Source of the DNA: Cyclobacteriaceae bacterium
GTDB taxonomy: Bacteria; Bacteroidota; Bacteroidia; Cytophagales; Cyclobacteriaceae
NCBI GenBank assembly: GCA_012033595.1
Contig: JAAUQL010000001.1
Coordinates: 1-64,000 of the forward strand
Reading direction: 5' to 3'
Length of the DNA: 64,000 nucleotides
The notes beneath the pieces are model-generated. The model made no database searches, was not told the DNA's origin, and saw only the letters and a list, made by a program, of their open reading frames with translations. A program made the position numbers and the translations under genes. This document shows, piece after piece, positions 7,593 through 18,243 of this stretch; the first letter of the stretch is position 1; each line of letters begins with the position of its first letter.

Positions 7593-9904
7593 ATGAGTAA
7601 GAAAATGTCAACCCCAATTGAGAAGGCCGATCCCATCGTAAACGATGATGTGGCAACAACCACCAAAAAAACAACAGACAAAAAAATTGAATTTAAAGTG
7701 CCTACCAAAATCGTGAAAAGGGACGGCCGAATAGAAACGTTTGAGCCCACAAGGATAGAAGCGGCTATAGCCAGATGTTTCAAAAGTTTAGATCGCGAAA
7801 ATTTCGACGCAGAAAAAATCACCAGGCAGATCGTGAATATCGTATCGGCCAAGTTTGAGCAGCCTTCTGTAGAGCAGATCCAGGATATCGTGGAGATGGT
7901 TTTGCAGGCAGCAGGAGAATACGAAGCTGCCAAGAGGTACATCCTATACCGGGCCGAGCATGCAAAACTTCGCGAAACCCGGCCAGTGCCCGATGATGTG
8001 CGCAAAGCCTTTGACGATTCAGACGTTTACTTCCCAACCCAACTACAAAAATTCCAGTTTTACGACAAATACGCCAGATTTACCTATGCCCATGGGCGTC
8101 GCGAAACATGGGTAGAAACCGTGGACAGGGCCGTTGAATACCTTAAAGAACTTTCTGATTACAGACTTCAGCCCCTTACTTACCAGCGTCTGCGACATGG
8201 CATACTCAACATGAAGGTGATGCCCTCCATGCGCTTATTGGCCATGGCTGGCCCGGCAGCAAGAAGAAACAACATAAGCATATACAATTGTTCCTATATG
8301 CCGGTAGATAGTGTCGATTCTTTCGTGGAAGCCATGATCATTTCGATGAGTGGCTGCGGCGTTGGCTATTCGGTAGAAGCCGAATATATAGAAAAATTGC
8401 CCCGCATAAGAAGGCAGAAAAAAGAACAACCCATCCAACATGTGGTAGAAGATTCTACAGAAGGATGGGCAGATGCCCTCAGAACCGGCCTTGATGCCTG
8501 GTTCAACGGCAAAGATGTACACTTCAACTATTCGTTGGTGCGTCCTGTGGGTGCCGTATTGAGAATAAAAGGAGGCCGGGCTTCAGGACCTGAGCCACTG
8601 CGTGTGATGCTCGATTTTGCACGGGCACGCATATTGGCGCGACAAGGTTCTACTTTGCGCCCACTCGATGCCCACGACATCATGTGTGCCGTAGGCGCTG
8701 CAGCCGTTTCGGGAGGTGTGCGACGCACGGCCATGATTGCCCTGTTCGACTACGACGACAAAGAAATGCTTCACTGCAAAGACGGCGACTTCTGGAAGAA
8801 AAACAATCAACGATGGAATGCCAACAACTCATCGGTATGGCCCGACAGGCAAATGAGCCAGGCCGAAATTGCCAACTTCCTGCTTAGCATGGTAAATTCA
8901 GAAAGAGGTGAACCCGGCATATTCAACCGCAAAGCCGCCATTAACACCAGGCCCAAACGAAGGAAATCAGCCAGGTTTGGTACCAATCCATGTGGGGAGA
9001 TCATACTTCGGCCTTTCCAGTTTTGCAACCTTTCGGTAGCCGTAGCCCGCGAAAATGATACTATCGAAGAATTAAAAGATAAAGTGGAATTGGCCACCAT
9101 ATTAGGCACCATACAATCAAAAGCCACTCACTTTCCAGGCTTGAGAAAAGAATGGAGGAAAAACTGCGAAGAAGAACGCCTGTTGGGCGTCGATATCAAC
9201 GGGCAGTTGGATTGCCCGGCTGCTCAAGACCCTGAAAACATGAAAATACTCAGGGATCTGGTGGTGGAGACCAACGAAAAAGTAGCCAAAATACTGGGTA
9301 TCAATCCGTCTGCTGCTACCACTTGCGTAAAACCATCGGGCAACTCATCTCAACTGCTCAACTGTTCTCCCGGATTGCACGCCAGGTGGTCACCGTATTA
9401 TGTACGCAATGTACGTGTTGGTGCGCATACACCTATTTACAAAGTGCTGGAAAATGCCGGAGTGCCCATGGATCCGGAAAACGGACAAACCAAAGAAAAT
9501 GCTAGTACGTTTGTAATTCACTTTCCGGTGAAATCGCCAGAAGCAGCTATAACCCGGGGCGACAGAACCGCCCTGGAGCAATGTGAATACTGGCTTCAAA
9601 ACAAGCTAAACTATACCGAACACAACCCCAGCGTGACAATCACTTACAAACCAGATGAAGTGCTGGACATAATCAAATGGACATGGGAAAATCAGGATAA
9701 AATAGGTGGAATGACCTTTTACCGGCATTTGATGCATCTTTTGATCAAATGCCCTACATGGAAATTGGCAAAGAAGAATATGAGAAATTGAATAGTGAGT
9801 TTCCTGATATCGACTTTAGCAAAATATACCGCTACGAAGAAGAAGACTTTACCACCGCAGCCCAGGAACTTGCCTGCATGGCCGGCAACTGCGATGTGTT
9901 GTAA
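7593..9904 (+). CDS. nrdJ: Adenosylcobalamin-dependent (class II) ribonucleotide reductase, frame broken near its 3' end
   Basis: The enzyme reduces ribonucleotides to deoxyribonucleotides with a thiyl radical made from coenzyme B12. The repaired protein is 770 residues: a Lys/Thr-rich start, an ATP-cone (about 32-125, VKRDGRIETFEPTRIEAAI), then the catalytic barrel. Visible active-site parts are YNCSYMPV (redox Cys), NPCGEI followed by QFCNLS 11 residues on, and GGVRRTAM. The reading frame breaks at the T run 9717-9720. One added T restores the end TAAQELACMAGNCDVL, whose two cysteines five apart are the expected C-terminal redox pair. Without the repair the enzyme would lack them, so I treat the break as a sequence error. 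A terminator follows at once. Confidence 0.92.
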
Positions 9905-9928
9905 TATTTTAAGTTGACTACAAGGTAT

Positions 9929-9966
9929 AAATCCCCCGGAGAGCAATCGATGGGGGGTTTTTTTTG
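9929..9966 (+). terminator. Intrinsic terminator of nrdJ
   Basis: AATCCCCC pairs with GGGGGTT around a loop of about 15 bases, followed by a run of eight or more T. It starts 25 bases after the repaired stop codon, which supports the stop at 9904. Confidence 0.75.
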
Positions 9967-10144
9967 CGAAAAACCCAAGAAAATGCGCTGACCACCCCAT
10001 TCGCCAAACTTTAGCGGAAGTCATACCTGATTTCATACCAAACGCCAACTACTTATTTAATATCTTCTTTTCAAGCAAGCCATGCCGGTTTGTTGCCTTT
10101 TTATCCCTAACTTTTGTTTTTATTTTTTAGCATTGCTTGCTCGT

Positions 10145-13100
10145 ATGAAGGATACAAACTGCGGCCACAACACATGGTTGGCCTTTATTATATTTTCTGC
10201 ATTTTTCATTCAGGCTTTCTCCTCAACATTGGCTCAAAAATCATCTACTGATGCCAGGTTGAGCGCACTTCTTGATAGTGCGGAGATTTTGAAACTCAAG
10301 GGATTCTATCCGGAATCCATTCGAGAATGTATCAAGGTGAGAGAAAAGGCCAAAGGTGTCGAAGATTGGGGAAATTATGCCCGGAGCCTGGTAGAGCAGG
10401 CGGATGTGCTGCGCTTTAACTATTTTTTTTCGAGAGATACAAAGACACTCCGTGAGGCTTTCAGTTTATTGGAACTTGCTCAAGAAACTATTATACGCAA
10501 GCTTGAGGTCAATCATTTGGTCAGCGCAAGATATAACTTAAATAAGGGCAAGTTAATTCGGGATGAGGGAATCCAGTCACCAGATACGCTGGAGTATTAT
10601 ATCAAAACTGCCATTCAAATCTTGGATAAATATCCTAATGCGTATCATGAATTGGCTAAGCTCCACTATGAAGCCGGTAATTATTATTTAAAAGCCGGGC
10701 ACAAAGAAATAGCTGAATACCATTTCGACAAACTTTTTGGTTTGTTAGCTAATCAGCCTGATCAATTAAACTATTTCAGAGCATATTATTTATACCATGC
10801 CGGAAACTTCTTTTTTGATATAGCAGATTATGAAAGGTCTATGCTATGTACAAAAACCGCATTGGATATATTTGAAAATCCAATTCATCGCGATACATCC
10901 AACATACTGGCATGTTATATTTCTGTAGCCAATACCTATTTTAGTTCAAATGTTCTTAGTAAGGGTGGATACTTCAATGCATTGGCATATTATAACAAGG
11001 TTATTCAAATGTTGAATGTCACCGATCAGAAGTATCACCGGTATATTCCCTTGGTTATGCTGAATATGGGCATTTCGCTTTACGAACTTCAAATGTTTGA
11101 CAGTAGTATGTATACCTTGAAAAAGGCAATTTCTGATGATACCTACAATTCACTTTCAAAAGACTTGAAAAACCCTAAAGTCAATCTCTATTTGGGATTG
11201 ATATACCATCGATACAATCAGACAGAATTGGCCAACACGTATTTTAAAAAAGCGATAGATGGTTTTATATCAAATTACGGTGCCAAAGATTATGAGACAC
11301 AAATGATGTATCGAGAAATAGCTATTGAATACCATAGAACAGGAAAATATGATCTCGCCCTCCAGTACTTTCAAAATGGATTGATTGCTTTGTATAAAGA
11401 TTTCGACAGTGAAAATATCTATGACAATCCTAACTGGGAAAATATTGAAAATATAGAACCAGTACTTTATATACTGTTTCACAAAGCTGAAACACTATTT
11501 GACCGGTTTCAAAGTACCCAAAATACTGAAGATTTGATTGCAGCTTTTGGCATGTTTCAAGATGGTTACAAATTGATGCAGCACATATTAGCATCAGGAT
11601 TGATGAATGAATCGCTTATTGTTTTTTTTCAAAATTTCAAAGAGGATTTCTACACTTCAGTTGATTGTGCTATTAAAAGCTATGAAAGTCTTAATGATAG
11701 GAAATACATTGATACTGCTTTTGAATTTATCGAACAGAGCAAATATTTTCTGCTTCTGAAATCGCAGCAATCTGCAGCACTAAAAAAGGAATTTGGGGAT
11801 AATATTAATCTTTTTCTGAAAGAAAGAACTCTAGATAGTGATATCGAATATCTAAAACACATGCTGAATGAGGAAGAAAAACGTAACGGAGATAGTGCAT
11901 TCAAATTAAGAAATCAGCTATTGCAGAGAATATCCCAAAAGAAAGGACTTTGGGAGCAGATAAATTTCCATCTCGATTCGATGGCCAATGTGCCTGCTTA
12001 CAAAAACATTTCATTGAAAGAGGTGCAGGAAAAAATTCTTAATAAAGGTGAGGTGATTGTGGAATACTACTGCACCAACAAAACAATCTACACCTTGGTA
12101 ATCAGTGTCGATCATGTAGAAGTACTGGAAATTCAGCTAAATGACGAATTAAAAAAAATATTGAGATTTATTTAAAGAGTGTTTCGACTAAAAATATCAG
12201 CAAAAAATCCTATCTGAAATTTACCCGATCCTCCTATTTTCTTTACAAGGCTTTATTTGAGCCCGTCACACTGGTCAATAATAAAGTATCTAATTATAAA
12301 GATGACATAAGTTACAATATTATAACTGATGGGCTATTGGCCTATTTGCCTTTTGAGGCGTTTATAACTGAGCAAGCAGATACTTCAAAAATAAATTACT
12401 GGGGGCTTCCCTATCTTTGCAAGGAATATATCATCAATTATGCTTTTTCAGTAAATATTCACAGTGAAAACATAAAAACCAAGACAGCTGAGAAAAACAA
12501 CAATATATTAGCCATGAGCTATTCGTCATCCGCAGATCAAGGGGGTGTTGACGGAAATCAAAAATCGGAAGGAGAGTTGCCTTATTCAGGTAATGAGATT
12601 AAAGAAATATCCAATTTTTTCGATCAAGCTGATTTATTTTCCTATGAAAATGCTACTGAAACGCAGTTTAAATTAATGGCTCATAAATTTGCCATTATTC
12701 ACCTTGCTATTCATGGTCAGGGAGACAGCATCAATATTTATAATTCAAAATTGTTATTCAATACTGAAGCTAATTCAGCAGATGATGGCCAGCTTCATGC
12801 ATATGAACTATACAATATTGATCTAAGTCAAAATCAGCTTTCTGTGCTGAGTTCATGCGAAAGCGGACTTGGTAAACAATTAGAAGGAGAAGGAATTTTT
12901 AGTATAGCCAGGGCTTTTGCCTATGCAGGCAGCCCGGCTATCATTATGAGCCTTTGGAAGATAAATGACAAATCATCTTCCATGATCATGAAATTTTTTT
13001 ATAAGAATCTCTCCGAGGGTATTAATAAGGACAAGTCACTACAATTGGCAAAAATATCATACATAGAAAATTCGGATGAAATAAATGCCCATCCGGCCAA

Positions 13101-13233
13101 TTGGGCTGCTTTTATTGCTACCGGTAACAATAAACCCATAAAATTGGAAGTCGGGATTTCCTGGGGATCGTATGCTATAACCATCTTTCTGATATTGCTT
13201 ATCAGTTTTGGGGTTTATAAATATTTTAAATGA
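10145..13233 (+). CDS. TPR-CHAT protein (caspase-like peptidase), frame broken at about 12171
   Basis: The repaired protein is about 1029 residues: a signal peptide-like N-terminus (TWLAFIIFSAFFIQAFSS), a long array of TPR-type helical repeats (about 40-500), a coiled linker, a CHAT domain (about 680-990) and a final membrane helix (SYAITIFLILLISFGVYKYF). CHAT is a clan CD cysteine-peptidase fold. Its catalytic pair is intact here: His in IHLAIHGQG (about 857) and Cys in SSCESGLG (about 905), followed by the family segment AFAYAGSPAIIMSLW. The frame shifts at TTT 12171-12173, and one added T gives RFILKSVSTKN and a continuous domain. An upstream ATG at 10082 is possible, but the signal peptide favours 10145. 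A gluzincin gene follows after 11 bases. The physiological substrate is unknown. Confidence 0.82.
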
Positions 13234-13244
13234 AATAGGGCTTA

Positions 13245-14225
13245 ATGTCAACCAAACTAATCTTTTGGAAGCAAGGACAATCCTTACCATTCCTTGGCAA
13301 AAAAATCATAGAATTTGAATCAAAAATCTTTCCGGGGCCTTCAAATGACAGGGTGAAAATCTTTGGATTTCAAATAAAACCTGATAAAAATGGCAACTAT
13401 ATCGAAGGAAATGATGAAGGATTATATTCTGAAGATGAACTAGATGCCATTCAAACCTTTGGCACAGCAATGTATGTCATAGATATGTGCGAGAAGATGT
13501 TGGAAATGCCAATATCATGGTCGTGGGAAAAGAATAATCTGAAGGAGCCATTGACATATTTTATTCGTAAAAATGGTATAAATGCGCGATATCTTAAGGA
13601 AGAAAAGTGTATTGAATTGGACTATTTTGGACCCTATGAGCACTGGACCTATTATTGCAGGTCTAATGATATCATTGCTCACGAAACAGGGCATGCCATA
13701 TTAGATGGATTGAAACCTTTATGGGAAAATGGTAATATTGAAACACGGGGATTGACAGAAGCTTTTTGCGATTTGATGGCTATTTTTACAATCACCTCTC
13801 AACTTGATTTATGTGAATTAGCAATAAAATCAATCAATGGTAATCTAAGAACTAAAAGTATCCTAACGCAGTTTGGGGTTGGATATGGCTTGGATGGAAG
13901 TCCTACCCGACCCATAAGAACTGCGCTTAATAATTATAAATATCAACCAGATTTTCAATTCCCATACCAATACGCAGAAGTTTTGGTAGCTTGTTTATAT
14001 GATCTATTAATCAAAATGACGCATTCCAATTCTAAGAATCCTGTTTCTGCTAATTGTTTATATGAAACATCGCGGAAATGGCAAAAGGCAATTCTTAAGA
14101 CGTTCAATACCTGTCCAACCAGAAATTGCAGCTTGTCTGAATTTCAGGAAATGTTAATCATGTTTCTAAGGGAAGAGCAAGATATAATTAGAGAACTGTT
14201 TAAAGCGAGAAAAATTCCTGGCTAA
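13245..14225 (+). CDS. Thermolysin-like (M4-type gluzincin) putative metallopeptidase
   Basis: I do not recognise this 326-residue protein as a named family, but it has the elements of a gluzincin zinc peptidase. HETGH (146-150) fits HExxH, and TEAFCDLM follows with E172 as the third zinc ligand and D176 four residues later, just as in the thermolysin motif NEAxSD. The spacing from the second His to the Glu is 22, against 20 in thermolysin. No signal peptide or membrane helix is seen, so it is probably cytosolic or leaves the cell by another route. It lies 11 bases behind the CHAT gene on the same strand, so the two are likely co-transcribed. The 3' end overlaps the next, convergent ORF by four bases. 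Base composition is AT-rich, like the CHAT gene. Confidence 0.6.
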   Translation: MSTKLIFWKQGQSLPFLGKKIIEFESKIFPGPSNDRVKIFGFQIKPDKNGNYIEGNDEGLYSEDELDAIQTFGTAMYVIDMCEKMLEMPISWSWEKNNLKEPLTYFIRKNGINARYLKEEKCIELDYFGPYEHWTYYCRSNDIIAHETGHAILDGLKPLWENGNIETRGLTEAFCDLMAIFTITSQLDLCELAIKSINGNLRTKSILTQFGVGYGLDGSPTRPIRTALNNYKYQPDFQFPYQYAEVLVACLYDLLIKMTHSNSKNPVSANCLYETSRKWQKAILKTFNTCPTRNCSLSEFQEMLIMFLREEQDIIRELFKARKIPG

Positions 14226-14611
14226 TCGCAATGAGGATGTTTCAAAACCGAAGACTTAAGAGGACAGCCAAATATTTTATTGATTTCATCGTCATCCTTA
14301 AAATCAGCCCATTCCTTCTTCCATCTTTCCTGCAATTTTGCAGGCCATTTTTTTTCCGGATTATCATTGTCAACTTCAAAGTCAATTGGAAGGATTCCAA
14401 CAGGGGTTTTAGCGGAATATTTATACTTTACTCCATCAATAGTTACCCTTACCTTTAATTTTGTGCGAATTATATCAAAAACAACGGGTTCATCTTTTTT
14501 TAATCCTTTAGTATTAAAAAATGAAATTATGTCCCCGTCAGAACATAATATTTGGCCGATTATTGCTTGTTCTTCCGGCCCGACAGGTCGTTCTACTTTT
14601 CCAATTGGCAT
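14222..14611 (-). CDS. Hypothetical protein, convergent with the gluzincin gene
   Basis: I do not recognise this protein of about 129 residues. The first third (GQILCSDGDIISFFNTKGLKK, DEPVVFDIIRTKLKVRVTI) is strand-rich and recalls small OB/cold-shock-like barrels, but I cannot support that as homology. The second half is charged (PEKKWPAKLQERWKKEWADF) and ends in a Cys/His tail (KHPHCD). I prefer ATG 14611 (MPIGKVERPVG). An ATG at 14692 adds 27 residues over AT-rich sequence that looks like leader DNA. Its stop overlaps the stop of the gluzincin gene by four bases on the opposite strand, and it shares the AT-rich composition of the island. Confidence 0.45.
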   Translation of the reverse strand: MPIGKVERPVGPEEQAIIGQILCSDGDIISFFNTKGLKKDEPVVFDIIRTKLKVRVTIDGVKYKYSAKTPVGILPIDFEVDNDNPEKKWPAKLQERWKKEWADFKDDDEINKIFGCPLKSSVLKHPHCD

Positions 14612-14912
14612 AGTTTTAAATTTTAAGTGTGGTAGTTGGTTTATATAAATTGTAGTAATGTCAGGAAATTGCTTGCCGAATTGATATTTCAATTAAACAA
14701 CTTTTTTTGACAAATAAAACCTGAAGTTCTTTTAAAACTCCTCCAACACTCAAAAATGAAGTGCCGCACAAAGCAAAAAAACCAAAATAGTCCTGATTTT
14801 TAAATCAATTAGGCGAAACCTTGACTGCCTGCCCGGCCATTACACCTGCTAAACACAAGTTGGTATGCTCGCCCGGAGCACTTGGGTTCAATAAAAGTAC
14901 ATTATAGAAGGC
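14612..14912. other. Intergenic stretch, nothing recognised
   Basis: About 300 bases separate the end of the AT-rich island from psd. Composition changes within it from AT-rich to the window's usual level. I see no ORF, repeat or clear terminator. Confidence 0.4.
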
Positions 14913-15568
14913 TTATTTCAGTTCGGCCAATACCGTTTGACCTCCCTTGGTCTTATCGCCTATTTGCACCATCAGTTTGGCATCGAGGGGAAGGAAAACA
15001 TCTACACGCGAACCAAATTTGATAAAGCCAAACTCTTCGCCCTGAATCACCGCATCGTTTTGCTTTACATACCATTTGATGCGTCGGGCCATAGCGCCGG
15101 CTATTTGCCTGGTGAGTATTTCCAGTCCATTGGCCATCTGATATACTATGGTAGTGCGTTCGTTGTCGGTGCTCGACTTAGGATGCCAGGCCACCATGTA
15201 TTTGCCGGGGTGGTATTTCATATATTTGATCACCCCGCCTACGGGGTTGCGATTTACGTGCACATTAATGGGTGACATAAAAATGGACACCTGAATCCGG
15301 CGGTCTTTAAGATATTCATTTTCTTGTGTTTCTTCTATCACCACCACTTTACCATCGGCGGGGGCGAGCACCAACTTGGTATTGACCGGCACCAAAACTG
15401 CCGGATTGCGAAAAAACTGCAATACCATTAAAATACAAAGGTGCATAGCGCAATAGAAAAATAAAGGTATCCGGCAGAAACGCTGGAATATGCCATGCCC
15501 AGATTGAACAATATGAATACCAGTAAAAGTATGGCTAAAATCGATCTTCCTTCTTTGTGAATTCGCAT
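14913..15568 (-). CDS. psd: Phosphatidylserine decarboxylase (short form), frame broken near its start
   Basis: Psd converts phosphatidylserine to phosphatidylethanolamine at the membrane. The repaired protein is about 218 residues, the size of the short (archaeal-type, PSD-A) form. The N-terminal 45 residues (MRIHKEGRSILAILLLVFIL, then a second helix) form the membrane hairpin. The catalytic part shows FFRNPA, LAPADGKVVVI, SPINVHVNRNP and the C-terminal KFGSRVD, where cleavage before Ser makes the pyruvoyl cofactor. The two parts lie in different frames that meet at the A run 15430-15433, and one extra base joins CTFVF to LMVLQFF. The gene is away from cdsA, its usual pathway partner, which is at 51 kb. 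Confidence 0.88.
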
Positions 15569-15580
15569 AAAAACTGTTAA

Positions 15581-16858
15581 CTAAAAACCTCCACGATAGC
15601 TATAAGCCTTGGCTACTCTGTCTATGGCCACAATATAGGCTGCAATTCGCATTGTCACATTATATTTAATCGAAGTTTTGTACACATTTTCAAACGCACT
15701 GCGCATGATCCTGTCCGACCGGCGGTTTACTCGTTCCCGAGTCCATTTATAACCGATGCGGTTTTGTACCCATTCGAAATACGAAACCGTTACTCCCCCG
15801 GCATTTGCCAGAATGTCCGGCACTACCACGATACCTTTCTCAGAAATAATGTCGTCGGCACGGGCAGAGGTAGGCCCGTTGGCTCCTTCTACTATCAGTT
15901 TGGCCTTAATCTTTTCGGCATTTCTCATGGTAATGACATCTTCCATTGCTGCGGGTACCAACACATCTACCGGCAAAGTGAGCAGGTCGTCGGCGACATC
16001 CATTTTTTCTGCTCCGGCAAATCCTTCCAGCATACCGTGGTTGTCGAGCCGGTAGGCCACCGCCTGCTGAATGTTGATTCCGTCCTTGTTGTAGTAAGCA
16101 CCGCTGATGTCACTGATGGCCACCACTTTGGAGCCGCGTTCTTCCAGGAGCAATGCCGCATGCGAGCCCACATTGCCAAAGCCCTGCACCGCTACGGTAC
16201 TGTTGTATGGGTTAATCTTTAATTTTTCCAATGCCGACAGGGCGGCTATCATTACGCCGCGACCGGTGGCCTCTACTCTGCCGGCAGATCCGCCCAAAAC
16301 CCCGGGTTTTCCCGTCACCACGCCATTGACGGTCATGCCGCTATTGCGCGAGTACTGGTCCATCATCCAGGCCATTTCCCTTTGTCCGGTGCCCATGTCA
16401 GGAGCCGGGATATCGGTGTCTGGGCCGAACACTTCGAACAATGAGGTGGTATATGCCCGTGTCAGGCGTTCTATTTCGCCAGACGACATTTGCCTGGGGT
16501 TGCAACATATGCCCCCTTTGGCGCCACCAAAAGGGATATCGACCACGGCACACTTCCAGGTCATCCACGCTGCCAAAGCCTTCACTTCATCCAGGTTCAC
16601 ATTGGGATCGAAGCGGACACCCCCTTTGGATGGGCCGAGCACATTGTTGTGAATGACCCGATATGCTTCAAAAACCCTGATGGAGCCGTCATCCATGGTG
16701 ATTGGTATATTGATGATCACCTGTTTGTCCGGCGATTTCAACACATTGTAGGTTTCTTCATTGAGTCCGAGGTGTTGTGCAGCGATTTTAAACCGCGACA
16801 TCATCGATTCGAATGGATTTTCCTTGTCTTTTATTGGGGCAGGTTCTATATATCCCAT
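15581..16858 (-). CDS. Glutamate dehydrogenase family (Glu/Leu/Phe/Val dehydrogenase)
   Basis: This 425-residue cytosolic enzyme interconverts glutamate and 2-oxoglutarate plus ammonia with NAD(P). Signatures include GGVRFDP, the active-site Lys segment PFGGAKGGI, GPDTDIPAPDMGTG, the Rossmann motif VQGFGNVGSHAA and the VEGANGPTSARAD loop. The form and length are those of the small (hexameric) GDH. The gene lies 12 bases upstream of psd on the same strand. Whether it prefers NAD or NADP cannot be decided from a quick reading. Confidence 0.93.
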   Translation of the reverse strand: MGYIEPAPIKDKENPFESMMSRFKIAAQHLGLNEETYNVLKSPDKQVIINIPITMDDGSIRVFEAYRVIHNNVLGPSKGGVRFDPNVNLDEVKALAAWMTWKCAVVDIPFGGAKGGICCNPRQMSSGEIERLTRAYTTSLFEVFGPDTDIPAPDMGTGQREMAWMMDQYSRNSGMTVNGVVTGKPGVLGGSAGRVEATGRGVMIAALSALEKLKINPYNSTVAVQGFGNVGSHAALLLEERGSKVVAISDISGAYYNKDGINIQQAVAYRLDNHGMLEGFAGAEKMDVADDLLTLPVDVLVPAAMEDVITMRNAEKIKAKLIVEGANGPTSARADDIISEKGIVVVPDILANAGGVTVSYFEWVQNRIGYKWTRERVNRRSDRIMRSAFENVYKTSIKYNVTMRIAAYIVAIDRVAKAYSYRGGF

Positions 16859-17051
16859 TTCAAAAAATTAAATTTTCGACTAATAAACAGTTACTAAATT
16901 ATGAATTTTTTATATACATATACTTTTCGGCAAAATATTAATTACCGGACGGCAAAGTGAAGGCCATGGTCGATACAGCCTTGGAAGTGCTGTTGAGGCT
17001 GGCCACGAACCAGTTATTTTTTCAACAGTAAAACTTTGGGAATATTGCCGG

Positions 17052-18242
17052 CTACACCCGTACGCAAAGCAGCAAAATTTTTTTCCCATCTTTAAGCACA
17101 GTGCCGATCAGATAGTTTTTGCCTCCATCTTTCAGTTCCAGTTTCTTTTTCAATTGATCCGGCGAATGCGGATAATTTCGGGTTAGGATGTTGGCCTGCT
17201 TTTCGGGTAGGTACCTGGCTATTTCTTTTTTGTCCTCGCGGATTTGAGCTTCCAGTAGAAATACTTTACCAGGGAAATTCGGTACAAGTTGGTCTGAGGT
17301 GTACAAATGTGAGCTGACGTGCAATTTTTTCAGTCCAAATCGCTTGCCGACCAGCTTGAATGCCCCGGCTTTGAGGATTCCTGCTGCCGGTTCATAAATA
17401 TACTGTTGAGGCAAAGAAAATTCACTTTGGGTGAGATTCTCTTCAACCGGATCAAAATCAAACTGCAGGCTTGGGGCCTTGCCCGCCAGATCGACTACAG
17501 AAATCTGCGTCTGACCAGCCCTAGCTTCCAACAGGCAGAGGACTTCTTTCACTTCATTTTTGATAGAAACCACCCAAATTTTAGCAGGATTAAAATCGCG
17601 TATGATCAAAGAGAGATCAACCATAGGTGATAGTTTTACCAGCACCTGTGGAGAGATTTTGGCACATTTAGGCAGGATTTCATAGAGGTTAGGAACGCAG
17701 TCTGCTATTTTAAAAACCTTCCTGCTCTGATCGCGGCGAGATGGATCGATGTAAATACAATCAACACGGGCATTGAAATTTTCCAGAAAATCTTCTGCGG
17801 AAAGGTTATGAACGCGGATATTTGTTTTTCCTAGAAGCTCAAAATTGTGCTTCGCTATGTCTGCCAATTCCGCTCTTAGCTCTACATAATGGATTTTCGA
17901 CACCTTTTCAGCAAAAAAGACGGTATCGACCCCCATGCCACCAGTAAGATCAATCATGGATTGTGCGTCAATTATTCCAGCCTTGTGCCTCGCCGCGATT
18001 TCAGATGATGACTGCTCGACAGACAATGGTGCAGGCCAAATGATGCCTTTGGTCTCTACCCAGTAAGGAATTTTGTCCTTGGCTTTTTGAAGGGAATGGA
18101 TTTGAGCGATGGCCTCCTTCCAAGGAAAATCTGCTTCCTCTGCGATGTTTTTTTTAGCCTGGAGCGAAAGCAAAAAAGGATCATCGTGTTGATGATCCTT
18201 GATGTATTGTTGAACTTCCTCTTTCAGAAGTTGCGCTATCAT
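17052..18242 (-). CDS. Class I SAM-dependent methyltransferase with THUMP-like domain
   Basis: The 396-residue protein has a Rossmann methyltransferase core in the middle: motif I as MIDLTGGMGVDTVFFA (about 97-112), an acidic motif II in IHYVELRAEL, and a catalytic-type motif CIYIDPSRRD near 162. An N-terminal helical domain precedes it, and a C-terminal THUMP-like domain with PAAGILKAGAFKLVGKRFGL and LTRNYPHSPDQLKKKLELKD follows. Such Bacteroidota proteins are thought to act on RNA, but no substrate is established to my knowledge. The gene starts one base after the stop of asd and is surely in the same transcript. Confidence 0.8.
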   Translation of the reverse strand: MIAQLLKEEVQQYIKDHQHDDPFLLSLQAKKNIAEEADFPWKEAIAQIHSLQKAKDKIPYWVETKGIIWPAPLSVEQSSSEIAARHKAGIIDAQSMIDLTGGMGVDTVFFAEKVSKIHYVELRAELADIAKHNFELLGKTNIRVHNLSAEDFLENFNARVDCIYIDPSRRDQSRKVFKIADCVPNLYEILPKCAKISPQVLVKLSPMVDLSLIIRDFNPAKIWVVSIKNEVKEVLCLLEARAGQTQISVVDLAGKAPSLQFDFDPVEENLTQSEFSLPQQYIYEPAAGILKAGAFKLVGKRFGLKKLHVSSHLYTSDQLVPNFPGKVFLLEAQIREDKKEIARYLPEKQANILTRNYPHSPDQLKKKLELKDGGKNYLIGTVLKDGKKILLLCVRV

Positions 18243-18243
18243 A

